From assembly GCA_019775845.1 (NCBI GenBank), contig JADQAV010000008.1, positions 806,001 through 870,000 of the forward strand: 64,000 nucleotides of DNA, in the 5' to 3' direction. Below the pieces are notes generated by a model. That model was not told where the DNA came from, made no database searches, and saw nothing but the letters and a program-made list of their open reading frames with translations. Positions within the stretch are counted from its first letter, which is position 1. Every line of letters begins with the position of its first letter. The position numbers were made by a program, and so were the translations under genes. This document shows, one piece after another, positions 34,465 through 45,321 of the stretch. This stretch comes from Myrmaecium sp. VS I D KN 1. Lineage: Eukaryota; Ascomycota; Dothideomycetes; Valsariales; Valsariaceae.

Positions 34465-34615
34465 CGTATATATATTAAATTAAATTAGTTATATACTAAT
34501 ACTAATATAAAATAGCTTTATTAACGATTCTTATATAAACGCGTTCTCTATTAATATTATAAAGAAATCTGCCGATTTCCGTAATTACTTATAAGTAAGA
34601 ATACTTAGTAATTAT
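34465..34615 (-). repeat. Right terminal inverted repeat
   Basis: The reverse complement of the left end over about 150 bp, including the conserved TTCTTACTTAYAAGT and GCTATTTTATATTA words. Differences are mostly transitions. Confidence 0.8.
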
Positions 34616-35425
34616 ATATTAGACCTAACCTCTTAATCTTAAAGAGAAGGCTTTCTTAGATAATTATAAGTATATAAATTAGTTAGTTCTAGAGCGTATA
34701 TTATATCTATATTATAGAGGTTTAAATATATATAGTTAGATATACGTTAAGTTATTAGGTTAATTATCCTAAAACTGCATCATCGTTGTAAAATATAACT
34801 ATATATATAGGGAGGTCGGGGCCGGGAAGTCGTTCCTTCCCTCTCTATAGACTCTCACGGAGCTATTTCACTCTTATAATCTAAGTGGAAGCCACCTAAG
34901 GCATCACCTACTACCTTATAAACATGGTCAGATCAATACTGTCAGAAGGAGACGGTACCTGGGTGCATCGGGTACTATATTGCTTTCTGAAGATCGAACA
35001 TTTATATTACTAGTGGTCTTTGACTGCCTGTAGTATCTTTCCATAGCCTCAGTTATCTTTCTTTCTTTTGACTTTCCTCCCCTTTCATTGCGGGTTCCAA
35101 TTTTCTCAGTCACATGCTTCTTTCCTACAAGCTTGCCAAGGCTAAGCTTGCTTCATTTCTTAGCAATAACTCTGGAAATTCTTTGAAGCATTACTTGTTC
35201 GCACTTCTCACGACGTAAACCGTCAGCCGTCTTCAAGCCGTCATTGTGGTTTGCACGTGGCAAACTCCTCGTGACCGAGTCTGTCATTTCTTGTTGACCT
35301 TCACATCTGGCCTCTTGTAGTTCTTACAGCAACCAACCACATAAACATACACACATACACACACATCACCGCAACATCAACGCTCGTCACGTTCAAGACT
35401 TCAACACGCTGCAATACCCCACAAG
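34616..35425. other. A/T-rich shoulder, then normal intergenic DNA
   Basis: The A/T-rich sequence continues to about 34812 beyond the right inverted repeat. This may be RIP spreading or a second fragment. It then changes sharply to ordinary composition. The last 300 bp should be the promoter of the gene at 35426 and include a CA-rich run (35335-35370). Confidence 0.6.
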
Positions 35426-36680
35426 ATGGACCACGCAAGCATCCTGTATGCCCAGATGGCTGCCATGAACGCACCCGCGATGACGCAGTTGCAGAATCAC
35501 CTGTAAGTATATGCCCTGCTGCCCTTCAACGTCCTTCTTTGAAAAGAAACGCGGATGACGCACGAACAGAGACACTCTGGCCATCCAGGATCACATTCGT
35601 GAGACCATCACGCAGGCAGCGATCAAAGCGAGCGTGCGGCCCAAAGAGCAGGGCGATTTACACGTTAACCGTCAGAAGGAGTTCGCGCCTGCCGCTTTTA
35701 CAAAGCAAGACATTTGTAAGTCTAGGCCGAACCCTCGTCTCCGTGCAGTGGTTTCCTGCTTCGTTGGCGTCGCAGCGTGGATGTATTGAAGCCTCACACT
35801 AACCCGCTAAGTGAACATCTGCGATCATATCTACCGACCCACCGGCCCTTGGTTCGACACCAGCGCACCCCCGGACCGTCGTCATTTCGCCATATCCGGC
35901 GCGGTGACTCACCCGACTACAGAGGGACACCATTACGCGGTTCTGCATATTTACCATGGCACCCCGCAACAGCCAAGATCGACCGCTCTCGCTTCTTCGG
36001 GAAAGCAATGCCAAACCGAGGCGCAGGCCATGAATTCGCTCACGGACGCACTCTTCTATAAAGGTGGCCCGGCTGATACCGCGATGGCCAGCTATGCTCT
36101 CGAGAAGCAGTTGCTCAATCGCGAGTGCACCCTTGAGACACTCCATGAAGCTCGCAGGATGATACACACCATTATCGTGGCTGGCGAACAGAATGCCGAC
36201 GAACTCGAGCAGCGGCGCCGTCAGTTGGCCCGCGCTTCCCTCCACAACGAGGATTGCAGTTGTCACAAAGCAGAAGAGAATGAGAAGAATGATAGTGTTG
36301 ATGAAGGTAAGCAGGAGGCGAGGCCGCAGACGATTGACGAACTGCAGCAGATGGAGCATCACAACCGTGGAGCGGTTGAGTTCCTCATGCTCCACCTCCC
36401 CGCCGAGGAACTCGCCGGGTTCTGGGCCCGCCGCATCACGGAGATCATCGCTATCAAAAAACGTGAACAGACTCTCAAACAGCGTTTGGAGAACCGCGCC
36501 TTTGAAAAGGTCATTCGTACCCTCCGTGATGGCGTCCTGGGGCTTTGCCACGTCGCCAGGAACGAAAGGGAGATGGAGCTCCGAGAGGCCCAAAAGCGTC
36601 TCCAATTCGTTCTGAAGACCAAGGATCGTTACAATGAGGCTTTGGGAGAAGCTAAGGCCGTTAAGCAGCAGTGGAACTAG
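35426..36680 (+). CDS. Unrecognised coiled-coil protein, 363 aa
   Basis: Exons 35426-35502, 35570-35715 and 35812-36680; introns of 67 and 96 nt, the second with branch CTAAC just before the acceptor; the frame closes. The N-terminal half (AILYAQM..., IRETITQAAIKASV, NICDHIYRPTGPWFD, HFAISGAVTHP, HHYAVLHIYHG) looks globular. The C-terminal half is highly charged and helical, with long heptad-like runs (LEQRRRQLARASL, AIKKREQTLKQRLENRAFEKVI, AQKRLQFVLKTKDRYNEALGEAK). No signal peptide or TM helix is seen, so it is cytosolic or nuclear. No known domain was recognised. It adjoins the transposon island and may be lineage-restricted. The clean splicing and intact length support a functional gene. 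Confidence 0.65.
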
Positions 36681-37908
36681 ACAGGACGGGCCTGCTCTTG
36701 TCGTATCAACGCTTTTCGAACCGCATGAGCCACGTTGGCTCTATTAACCTTGTACATCTACATTTCTGAGAATTGCAGAAGGATTGGAAATATACTGCCT
36801 GAAGGGCAGAGAAGGAAGAGGATTGTGAAAGAGAATGGGGTTCGTCAAAGTAGCGGATTGTCACTGGTCTTCTTCACTCACCCCCTCTCGGCTCTCCCTA
36901 AGCTAGTGGGCGTACTGCCTTCGGCGCTGTTCATAGTCCGCTCTATAGCAATCCAAATGCAAAACATGCGCAGCTCATGTGCCTGCAAGATGTTCCCTTC
37001 CATCCTTTACACGCTGTTTGAGGCTAGCTTCTTGCATCTATGGCAGTGTGTGGCTACCACTTTCCCTGCTAACTGGACCGTGATGTAATTGAACAAAGAC
37101 ATATCGAAAGGTTTTGGCTTCTTCCGCTTTGATTCTTTCTTTCTTCCATTCTTGAACGCGTATAGCAAACTTTTCTAGTCTGCTAAAGACGGCGTGTCTG
37201 GAGCAACAGATGTAATCATGGTCATGGGTTTCCGATCTCGTACTCGGATAGCCGTTCGATACAGTATCTAGCCTTCTGTTCACCATTCGCTCGTGTACCT
37301 ATAGTGTTCCAGTCCATGCTCTTTGCTGCGCCGGACCTGTAAGAGGGACACTTGCGCCGTGGCAAGCTGGGATGGGAGCTGTACTTCGGTGTCTCGCCTA
37401 GCATTCGTGATCTGATACACTAAGTCTCCCTCAGGACCTAGGAGTTTTGGTCTCGTCTCTTTTCCCCATCTGAGACTTCCTCGAAACGTGGGTGGAGTTG
37501 CAGGTCGAACGAGCAGACTTTCCCTTCCCTTTTACTTACCCGTCGGGGAATCATAGATAGGTGTCTACCTTGGATGATCTGTGAGTTTGTCAGGGTCGAG
37601 GGTTCTCTATAGCGTATTTATCTCCTTTTTCTTTTCTTAAAACAAAGATTTATGTTCTTTTCTTTTCTTGAAATAATAAATAGAGCAATTGATACACATG
37701 GGAAAGCTCTGCTCGTGTGATTAACTGACAGACGAGGTAGAGAGATATTCAAAAATGGAGCGTATGTGCATTGGAATGTTCAATTTATTTACAGTCGAGA
37801 TGCATTCTCCGCTAGGTAGACACCCTTTCCCCCATGAATCTCTCAAGGAGATAGATAGAGATGCATGTATGCATACATGCGTTACTTGAGACCACTCGAG
37901 GAGGTTAT
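36681..37908. other. Intergenic between convergent genes
   Basis: No coding sequence recognised. A TTCTTTTCTT repeat occurs at 37628-37670. A perfect 18-bp palindrome GCATGTATGCATACATGC is at 37863-37880, just past the AA9 stop codon on its 3' side. Confidence 0.6.
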
Positions 37909-38760
37909 TTAGAAGCCGACCAGCTCGCGGGCATGCCTCCGCAGCTTCTTCGCAGCCGCGGTCCAGACGGCGGGGCCAGGGAAGGGGTAGCTGGAGAAGG
38001 TGGTGTAGAGGTTGAAGAGGATGCCGTCGTCGGTGGGGGTGTAGAACTCGGTCGCGCTCTCGCCGCCGGAGATGCTGACGCTGCCGGAGCCGGTGACTTT
38101 AAGGTTGACGCACTGGGGGTAGTTCTGGGCGCCGTCGGTCTGGCCGGCCGAATGGAGGGCGATGATCTCGTGGCGGAGGACGTAGTTGCCCGGCGCGAGC
38201 TTGGCCGGGATCGTCACGTTCCAGGAGTAGCCCGCGGCGATGAGCTCGTCGGTCGCCCAGGTGCCCGGGTTCGAGCCCGAGACCAGGCCGGCCTGGTCAA
38301 GCTTGACGAAGGAGAGGGTCGTCTTATCGACGGTGGTGCAGTCGTCCCCGCAGTCGGCCAGGTAGTCCAGCACGGGGCCGTGGTGGGAGTCGGGCCAGGT
38401 GTCTGCGATGTCTCTGGGTCAGCGATGCGGTTCAAGCGAGACGTGATTCAGGGTCTACTCACTCCAGATCAACTGCACAACATCTCCCGCCGCCACCTCA
38501 GCGTACGCCTGCCCGGGCGTCGCGTTCTTGTGGCAGATGATGTCGCTCGAGGTGTAGGCGTCCGGGGCGACGTAGCCGTTGTCCAGGTTGTTCGCCGGCC
38601 AGCCGACGGTGTCCGGCACCGGGTTCTGGTAGGCGTACGACGGATCCCATCCTTTGTATGACACGCCACCTGCCACCACGGTCTCGACGTGTCCGTGTGC
38701 GAGGACGGCGGGAAGGCAGGGGAGGAGGGAGAGGATAGCGGAGGAGGCGAGGGACGGCAT
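37909..38760 (-). CDS. AA9 lytic polysaccharide monooxygenase (former GH61), secreted
   Basis: Exon 1 38760-38463, intron 38462-38403, exon 2 38402-37909; 263 aa. The signal peptide (about 21 residues, ending PAVLA) is followed by the mature N-terminal His22 (HGHVETVV), which forms the copper histidine brace with a second His in [10 protein letters not shown] (106/107). The axial Tyr region is in QNYPQCVNL, and [33 protein letters not shown] and paired cysteines are typical. There is no CBM1 and no GPI signal; the protein ends soon after the catalytic domain. It oxidatively cleaves cellulose or xyloglucan outside the cell, using a reductant and O2 or H2O2. A TATA box (TATAAAG on the minus strand, about 38871-38878) lies about 110 bp upstream of the ATG, and CreA-type GCGGAG sites occur at 38940-38945 and 38965-38970. 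Confidence 0.95.
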
Positions 38761-41033
38761 GGTGAAAGTAAAGGAACGGGTACGACTTCTTGAGGAATGA
38801 GAGATAGATTGCTGTGATCAAACGGCAACGACCTGGCTGAAGAAATAGTAGATGTGAGAAGGTGCTGCCACTTTATATGCTCTCCAAGCCCCTCAGGTTC
38901 CGGCAATCTAGAAACACTCCTGTTTCCATCACGTCCTTGGCGGAGAAATTATATGAAGCTTTCCGCGGAGTCCCGACAAGACGGGATCTGTTTCATGTAG
39001 CCTCACATGGCGGGAGTGCCACACTGGCCTTGAGGAGCTAGAGATCGCACCAATGACCATTCGAATCTGCGACGCGCACAGAGGCTTCTATGTACAGAAC
39101 GAGTTCCACCTGGTGGGCGTGGAGTGGAGTAGACAGCCGGCAATTCACTCCGGGGGGTTCCTGGTCTCATCGTCTCGTCCCTGGAACAAGGCCAGGTCGC
39201 TGTTGGGAATCCAGTAGTGTGATCGAAACCGGTACATCCTCAGCTGTAGGCATATAAAAACGTCCGCCGGAGGATTCGTCGTCCTTTCGAGCATTTTTCC
39301 AGGTCAGATTCACTCTGGAATCCCTCTCCAGCATCACCCAGCTCGCTGTCGAGTATCGATTGCATCCTCCGGCTCTCCCCGCCGCAAAGAGCGCCGGGGG
39401 CTGGGGTCGAGTGGATCCTCCGCGGTGCTGAAACCGACTGTGGTGGAGAACAGCTGTCGATATGGTGTGACTAGCAGGCCAAGACGTCCAGGGTTCCTTT
39501 CCTGTGGGAAGGCTGTGACAACACAGTATACAGTACAATATAAATTTAGGATTCGGCAGGGAGCCCCGTCGCGGGCGGCCCGTCGGACCCCCTGGCCGAA
39601 GCATTAACGAACGTCCAGGATGATGTGAGTGGCTTCGCTTATTGGACGCCTTCAAGGCTGTCCCCCTCGTCCCTCTGCCTTGCTACGAGGGGTCCCCCCT
39701 GAACGCCGGATTCTAACACTTTCTAAACATCTGTTGACCTGAGTTGGTTAAGCGGATACTCAGATAGGTATCAAATACTCCACTGCGCTTGCAATTCGGT
39801 CCATGCGAGGGATCCGTTTAGGGACTTCCCTGGTATGGATGGAGGGTCATCGGTCCTTTTTTGAGCAGTCGACATAGATACGCGCTTCCGTTGGCCACCC
39901 TGTTCTGCCCAGTTCCGCAATGTATAGTCTCAGGTTCTCACTTTGGTGTGCGGGCTCAGCGGAGTCGGAATGAAGGAAGCCTGAAAGTAGAAGGGTGATT
40001 GCCGTGCACCGTAAGCACTCGATGAACTTCTGGAATGCATTGCGCGATACATCAACCTCAGACGAGCCGGAAGCTTGGCGGTGGAGGAAGAAGAAGAAGC
40101 AAAGAACACCATGCGAAACCTGGAACGGCACGGGGTATCACTGTGCTAGCAAGCAAAGACCCACCATGGATCGTAGCAGGATCTGTGTTGCCGATCGCAA
40201 TCGCGGGTTCTTCATGCTACTGGCACGGGCTATCGAGCTCCCAGTAAGTATCACAAGGGCATCCAAGCGTCCATAGAGATCCGAGCATTCCTTGTCACAG
40301 AAACATCAAATGTCGTTCCAAGGATAGCCTCGTTGACGATCCCCTAGAACACTCTGATATTCACTATTTCGAGGTTAAAACAGCCAAGAGCATCAACGGT
40401 GTCGATTCCAATCTCCCTATAGGGCACGATCGTCGATCTAGCTGGGTCGGTATCATAGATATTAGGAGCAGTGATTGCCGTGTGCTCAAGGCAAGCCGCA
40501 AGCTTACCGTTGAGGTTAAAACCCCGGGAAGCATCTCAGGACATCGTCATTAATTGTTTCTGGCGTGAACCCCTGCTTTGTACATAATACCTACTGTACC
40601 TCTCTTCCCCCCAGACCAAGTCTCTGATAGATCACTAGTTACGTCGCTGTTAACGCTGTTTCTTGTCGTTAGAGCGGTCTCCTGAGGACCGAGGACGGAC
40701 TTCCAGCGATCCTTTCACCCATCTTTGCGAGACAGTCGCCATGAAATCGTCACTGCACTCTCGACAGTTCTTGGGGGGAAGCAGTGTCGCAGTTCACATC
40801 CTTCGTTTCGCTCTTTCCATTTTGGAGGATTCCACTTTGACTACCCTGTCCCGGGCGAGGTCTCCGGAAAAAGCTTGATCACATCGAGTGGAAAATTCGA
40901 AGGATTCGAAAGAGCACACAATACACCGTAGTATATTGTCCAAGCAAGCCGGTCACGAGAGTAGAGTTCAATCCAGTAGTTTCAAAGCCGCTATCGCATG
41001 TCTTCCCGTCGCAAACATAAGAGGTTGATCCGT
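38761..41033. other. Intergenic: AA9 promoter and gene-poor stretch
   Basis: 2.3 kb without a convincing gene. The first 250 bp hold the AA9 TATA box and two CreA-like sites. Frames at 39167-39655 and 39847-40276 have no domain or signal and overlap each other on opposite strands. Confidence 0.55.
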
Positions 41034-42059
41034 TTAATCATCACGAGCCTCGTCTCGCCCCTCATCATAGGCCGCATCAAGCCGGTCGCCGTAAGCCTCC
41101 ACATCATCTCCGACCTGTTCGACTTCACCAACGCCTTCACCAACCTAAAGTTCAAGCGATTAGCTCTCTCTCTCAAATCCACTTCGTAGCAAGGGACCAA
41201 ACTCACAAACTCAGCCACCTTCTCCGGCGCCTCCTTCACGTCCTCAACCGCATTGTCGAAGCCCTGCTCCACATCCTGCGGGATATCCTCGACTTCTTGG
41301 AGCTGTAGCAGCACAGGGGCACATATAAGCAGAAAGCCTTACACACACAAAAAGGGGCAGGAAACATACCGTCTCCCCCGTCCACCGCGCCGCATCCTCC
41401 GGCAGCTCCTCCACATCCTGCACCCCATCCTCGACCGCATCACCTGTGACACAAGATCCAGTCAGTTCCACATCCTCTCTCCACACGAATATTCCCAAAG
41501 GAAAGAAGAAATCTCCCTTACCAATCTTATCACTTTCATGCATCAGCAACGCTCCGCCCGCCAACCCCGCCGCCGCGCCCATCGCGCCGTATGCCCATTT
41601 ATTGCCACCACCACTGCTGCTGCTTTGCTGCTGCTGCCCATCATCATATGATTCTCCATAACCGGAGCCTCCGGACTGGTTATATCCGCCCCCGTAGCCG
41701 AGGCCGGAGCCCCCATAGCCGGAGCCGGAGCCCCCATATCCGGGATCCCTGGCCTGGTCATATCCACCGCCGTAGCCGGATCCTCCGTAGCCGGGACCCC
41801 CTTGGTCGTACCCGCCGCCGCTGCTGTAGCCGGAGCCTTGACCTCCTCCGTAGCCGGGGCCGCTTGTCTGCTGGTAGCCGCCGTAACCGGGCTCGGGACC
41901 GCCGCCGTATCCGCCGCCGTAGCCGCTCTGCCCACCGGGTGGGCCGGAGCTGTAGCTGGTGTATGAGTCCTGCTGCTGTTGCGGCTCCTGCTGTTGCTGC
42001 AGCTTGGATTCGATGGCCTGCTCGGCGATGCCTTCGACGAATTCACCGATGAGACCCAT
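41034..42059 (-). CDS. Gly/Tyr/Gln-rich low-complexity protein, 272 aa
   Basis: Four exons: 42059-41522, 41443-41370, 41302-41207, 41144-41034; introns of 78, 67 and 62 nt; the frame closes exactly. MGLIGEFVEGIAEQAIESKL is an amphipathic start. A Q-rich patch and about 100 residues of irregular GYGG/SGYGGG/GGYDQ repeats follow, then a short hydrophobic glycine-rich helix (WAYGAMGAAAGLAGGALLMHE) and an acidic C-terminal third of repeating E/D-V units (DAVEDGVQDVEELPED, EVEDIPQDVEQGFDNAVEDV, EGVGEVEQVGDDVEAYGD). The middle resembles the Tyr/Gly low-complexity domains of phase-separating RNA-binding proteins, but no RRM is present. Proteins with the MGL-EFVEGIAE start and a small GAAAGLAGGALL segment occur in other ascomycetes without known function. 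Each acidic repeat block lies in its own exon. Confidence 0.7.
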
Positions 42060-42686
42060 TATGTTCGTAGTTGTATGTGTGTGTGGTAGAGAAAGCGAGG
42101 AAGAGAGGTTCGTATAAGTTGGGGGATATCGTAGGTACGTGAGCGGAAAGAGGAAGGAGAAAGGAGAGGTGGAGGTGAAGGTGAAGTTGAGGGGAGAGAG
42201 GAGGGGTGGCGCTTGTGATACTAACATGTGTCAGGCACGGCCTCAGATCGTCCGTCACCGGGCGCTGGTTGGCTCTTGCAGTGCGGCTAGGTAGGACAAA
42301 CAACCAGATACGATACAAACGGGAGTGGTCACAAGGGGGGTTTACATCGCTCGTTTTTTGCCCTCGTACAATATGACGTGCCCCAACTGATATGAGAGAG
42401 GATATCTTGAATCTGTGTATTCCTCATTATACAATACAGAAACATAGTACTGTAGAGACAGCCCCGTGCCCCGCTCCCGCCAAAATAAGCTTAGCCTCCG
42501 AACCCTCCCGCACTTCCCGCTGTCAGGGGTGGGGCGCTTGACGTGAAACGGCGAGCGGGTTAGTGGGGTCTCCAGCCTCTTCGTGCCTGAGGCCGGCACA
42601 CTACAGCCTGCCCCATCATGATGGCTCACTTCTCTTCATTTCACGACATTCGGGGTCGGGACGCACGATAAAAGAAATAATGATGA
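42060..42686. other. Intergenic
   Basis: Promoter of the Gly/Tyr-rich gene (purine-rich on the plus strand at 42090-42200) and the 3' flank of the next gene. No coding sequence recognised. Confidence 0.55.
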
Positions 42687-43607
42687 TTATATTTTCCCAT
42701 TAATGTGGCTAATATTATGTGCTAGATAATGATATGTGCACCTTGCGAGGCAGACCAGGAGGCGAGCAGAACTTCCAAGCGAAATCATTACGTCGAGGAC
42801 CTCATATCCTCCGTCGGAGGCCTTGCCTTTTACATATTTACTCACAGTCTGATCCATTTCCCCTCTCCTGCCTGTGCAGGAGAGCACCTTCAGGACTGGT
42901 ATCTTCCGCCCGTTCAATGTCGACCGCGCATCCGCCGCCTCCACACCTCGTTCCTGCTTCCAGCGGCACCGCCCCTGATGATGGGGATGCCACGGCTCTG
43001 AGCGATAGCCTCGGGCGACATGCTGCCCAGTATCCTCGCCACTTCCCGTAAATGAGGCTGGCACGCGTTCGTGGCTTGCCTCGACGTCGCCTCCAGCTTC
43101 GGCGTCCTCGTCTGGTTCCACCTCGTCATCGGGTGCTTGTTCTTCTGGCGGCCGGGGCCGGACAACAATGTTGTCGTAGATATTCTCCGATTCGGTGTCG
43201 GATGCTTGTTCTTCTGCCGGCGGGGCCGGGATCCGAACAACGATGTTCTCGTAGACTTGTTCGGAATCGCTGGAACGCGAGGAAAGAGAGCCTGGGGCTG
43301 CCGAGCTGCGGGACGGGCCGTCCGCGATCTTTGTCTGTCTCGAGAAAGAGACCTGCTGCTCCTCATGATGAGCGCCCGCAGCTAGGCCCGGGCCAGTGGG
43401 ATCGGTGCGGCTCGGAGCATGGCTTAGGCTTCTGCCACTCCTCGTAGTGCGAGACGAGGTCATATCGGACAACCTTGAACTCGTCAAAGGCGAAAAGCGC
43501 GCCGAAGGTGCTGAAATGAGGAAGTAGAAATGGAGGCTTGGGGAGAATTGTCTCTGCTGGTGCGATCTCTGCTCGAACTTTGGCCTCTCAAGAGAACCAG
43601 TAGACAC
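42687..43607 (-). CDS. Doubtful low-complexity protein with YxNIVVR repeats
   Basis: A single frame of up to 306 codons. A later ATG at 43461 (MTSSRTTRSGRS) is an equally good start. Residues about 110-170 carry two imperfect repeats, each with a YENIVVR or YDNIVVR core followed by a Pro/Glu linker (PAPPAEEQASD, RPPEEQAPDD), and then an acidic stretch. The rest is Ser/Arg-rich at the N-terminus and uneven at the C-terminus. No domain, signal or TM helix is seen. The repeat argues for selection on this frame, while the lack of any family and the C-terminal composition argue against it. An unseen intron in the 3' half is possible. Confidence 0.35.
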   Translation of the reverse strand: MSTGSLERPKFEQRSHQQRQFSPSLHFYFLISAPSARFSPLTSSRLSDMTSSRTTRSGRSLSHAPSRTDPTGPGLAAGAHHEEQQVSFSRQTKIADGPSRSSAAPGSLSSRSSDSEQVYENIVVRIPAPPAEEQASDTESENIYDNIVVRPRPPEEQAPDDEVEPDEDAEAGGDVEASHERVPASFTGSGEDTGQHVARGYRSEPWHPHHQGRCRWKQERGVEAADARSTLNGRKIPVLKVLSCTGRRGEMDQTVSKYVKGKASDGGYEVLDVMISLGSSARLLVCLARCTYHYLAHNISHINGKI

Positions 43608-44769
43608 AGGCGGGATTTGTAAGGCCTTTTGTATTGTAGATCCGCGTTCTTTCAGCCCTCTATATATCTGTGATATGTATGTGGTGACAGGCGCAGGCGT
43701 AGTCTGATCTCATAGGGAATGAGTTACGTGACCTAGGGATTTTGTCCGTGAAATATGAAGTGTGCACTTAACAGAATGCGGCAGGTATACCCTGTCCACA
43801 TGGCCGAACTTCCTTCTAAAACCGGCCGTAATCCACCTTGTTATACGGCGTTATGTGCAGAAGTGTGAGTCTCGTATATAATAGAGCTTAGGACAGCAGG
43901 AAGTGCATATTATAATCTGCTGAAGAGGCTACTGATATAAGAGTGACATTTCCAGTCCAACTCGAAGCTCCAGCTGAAAGGTTTCGGAATTTGGCTATGG
44001 CTCGTTGCAGGGACCTCCAGTTGAGGATGGAGCACTCCGTGACCCTTAGAATCCTCGAGAGGAAGTCGAAATAAGGTTCCGCGTGAATGATGAAAAGAAT
44101 ATTAACAAACGTGATTACCACTGTATTATGAGGTCAGACATCATCGATCAGACTTGATATATCCGCAAACCCACAATCAGTGACCAAGTAACCATTCGGT
44201 AGTTGATTAGTTGTCATATTGAGCTGTACGCCATATTTCCAGAGGACTGAAGTCCCTTCCATTCACCAGCCGCTGAAGATGTTTCCTGATAGCTGAGTCG
44301 GACAGATTTGCATGATATCCAGTGGCTCCAACAGGATAGCTTCCACAGTCGCCGCAGTCCGGAACTACTTCGAAGAAGAAGGTGATATAGGTAGCAGAAA
44401 GCGCTGAAAACATCATCGCTCGCTGGGCAAGACCACTCGGGATGCAAACATCTATTGCGTCTGTGTCAGATACCCAATAGCACCTGCGGCTCACAGGAAA
44501 GTTCTGGGTAGGCAAAGTGACATAGTCGGTCGCGATCGTAGAATGCCGACTGAATCCCGGAGGATTACTGATTCTGCCACGAACTGTGCAGGAAGATGTC
44601 AAGTTTCCTCTCCTTATAGTGAACAGTGTTCAGGCAGGTCTTACGAAGACCGCACGCGGCTTTCCTCGCATTATCCATTCAAGGTCCTAGGTCCCCTCGG
44701 AATTCCATCCCACGGATAAAACTCCAGCAGCAGGCCTACTCCTCCGCGGTCATCCGGCTTACGACACGG
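43608..44769. other. Intergenic with possible gene remnants
   Basis: Two minus-strand frames (44602-44207, 131 codons; 44121-43888, 77 codons) have fairly even amino-acid use and could be exons of a decayed or lineage-specific gene. I could find no splice pair that joins them and no family. Confidence 0.4.
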
Positions 44770-45321
44770 TTATAGACAGGACAAGACGAGGTCCAGAATT
44801 TCTGCAAATGCCTCTTTTTCCACAGCTTCGCCCTTCTCCAGGCCTACTCCAAGCACCAGTAGGCGCCCTTCTTCCGGCTGCTTGGTTTTTATGGCGCTCC
44901 CGACTTGCGACGCCAGCAGTTCGCCAATCGTGCTGCTGCCCGCATCTCGCCCGCCGAGGATTGTGGTCGCTGTCAAATGGGCGGAAGGAAGCAGATCCGA
45001 CGAAGGCATATCGGGGTCCAGCTCATCGTTATAACGATCCGGCGAAGTATTGAAGACGGCATCCGGGGACGCGGAGGTGTCGAGGGGGACATGAACCTGG
45101 AAGAGAGCCAGTCAGATCCTACTGGGCGCCAGAACGCTCTGAACAATGCAACAACATACCCAATGACCAAACCGCCCCGATTGAGATATTGTGACCAGGA
45201 TCTTGTCTGCAAAAGAGACCACCATCACATCGGTGTCTACACCGTTGATCTGCCCGCTGGCCTGCGTCGTACGCGCGGGGAATTGCGCGGGAACGGGCTC
45301 AATATCGGTTATAGCACTCAT
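44770..45321 (-). CDS. Proteasome assembly chaperone 3-like protein
   Basis: Exon 1 45321-45160, intron 45159-45097, exon 2 45096-44770; 162 aa. The sequence runs QINGVDTDVMVVSFADKILVTISQSGRFGHW-VHVPLD, then LLPSAHLTATTILGGR, STIGELLASQVGSAIKTKQPEEGRLLVLGVGLEK and a C-terminal helix. This is the layout of the small alpha/beta PAC3 (PSMG3) family, which with its partner helps order alpha subunits of the 20S proteasome. The assignment rests on remembered family pattern (GRxxxW-I/V-HVPLD and LLGG-ETIGxLxASQIAxAI), so it is likely but not certain. It is divergent from the ECM16 helicase gene, with 293 bp between start codons. Confidence 0.7.

Larger units (their letters stand above)
30991..34615. 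mobile_element. RIP-degraded DNA transposon, Tc1/mariner-like, with long terminal inverted repeats
   Basis: An extremely A/T-rich island bounded by inverted repeats of about 150 bp (30991-31150 and 34465-34615) that match closely; most differences are C/T or G/A. On the plus strand at about 31880-32160 one frame keeps traces of a DDE_3 (Tc1/IS630-type) transposase: SVIIIDNYYIY (Asp at 31905) and, 34 residues later, the block DFNPIK where Glu is expected (codon 32010, now Lys), followed by FKLLK. This is DD34E spacing. The frame is broken by many TAA/TAG codons, as expected of RIP. At 3.6 kb it is longer than a usual Tc1 element (1.3-2 kb). The right half (32.2-34.46 kb) has no recognised coding trace. 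No clear target duplication was identified. It is not functional. Confidence 0.75.

Noticed and set aside
39167-39655. 162-codon minus-strand frame upstream of the AA9 gene
   Set aside because: Gly/Pro/Arg-rich without a domain; overlapped by plus-strand frames of similar quality.
44207-44602. 131-codon minus-strand frame with paired cysteines (DCGDCGSYPVG)
   Set aside because: Not called as a gene because no family, signal peptide or joining splice site was found. It is noted in the intergenic entry as a possible remnant.
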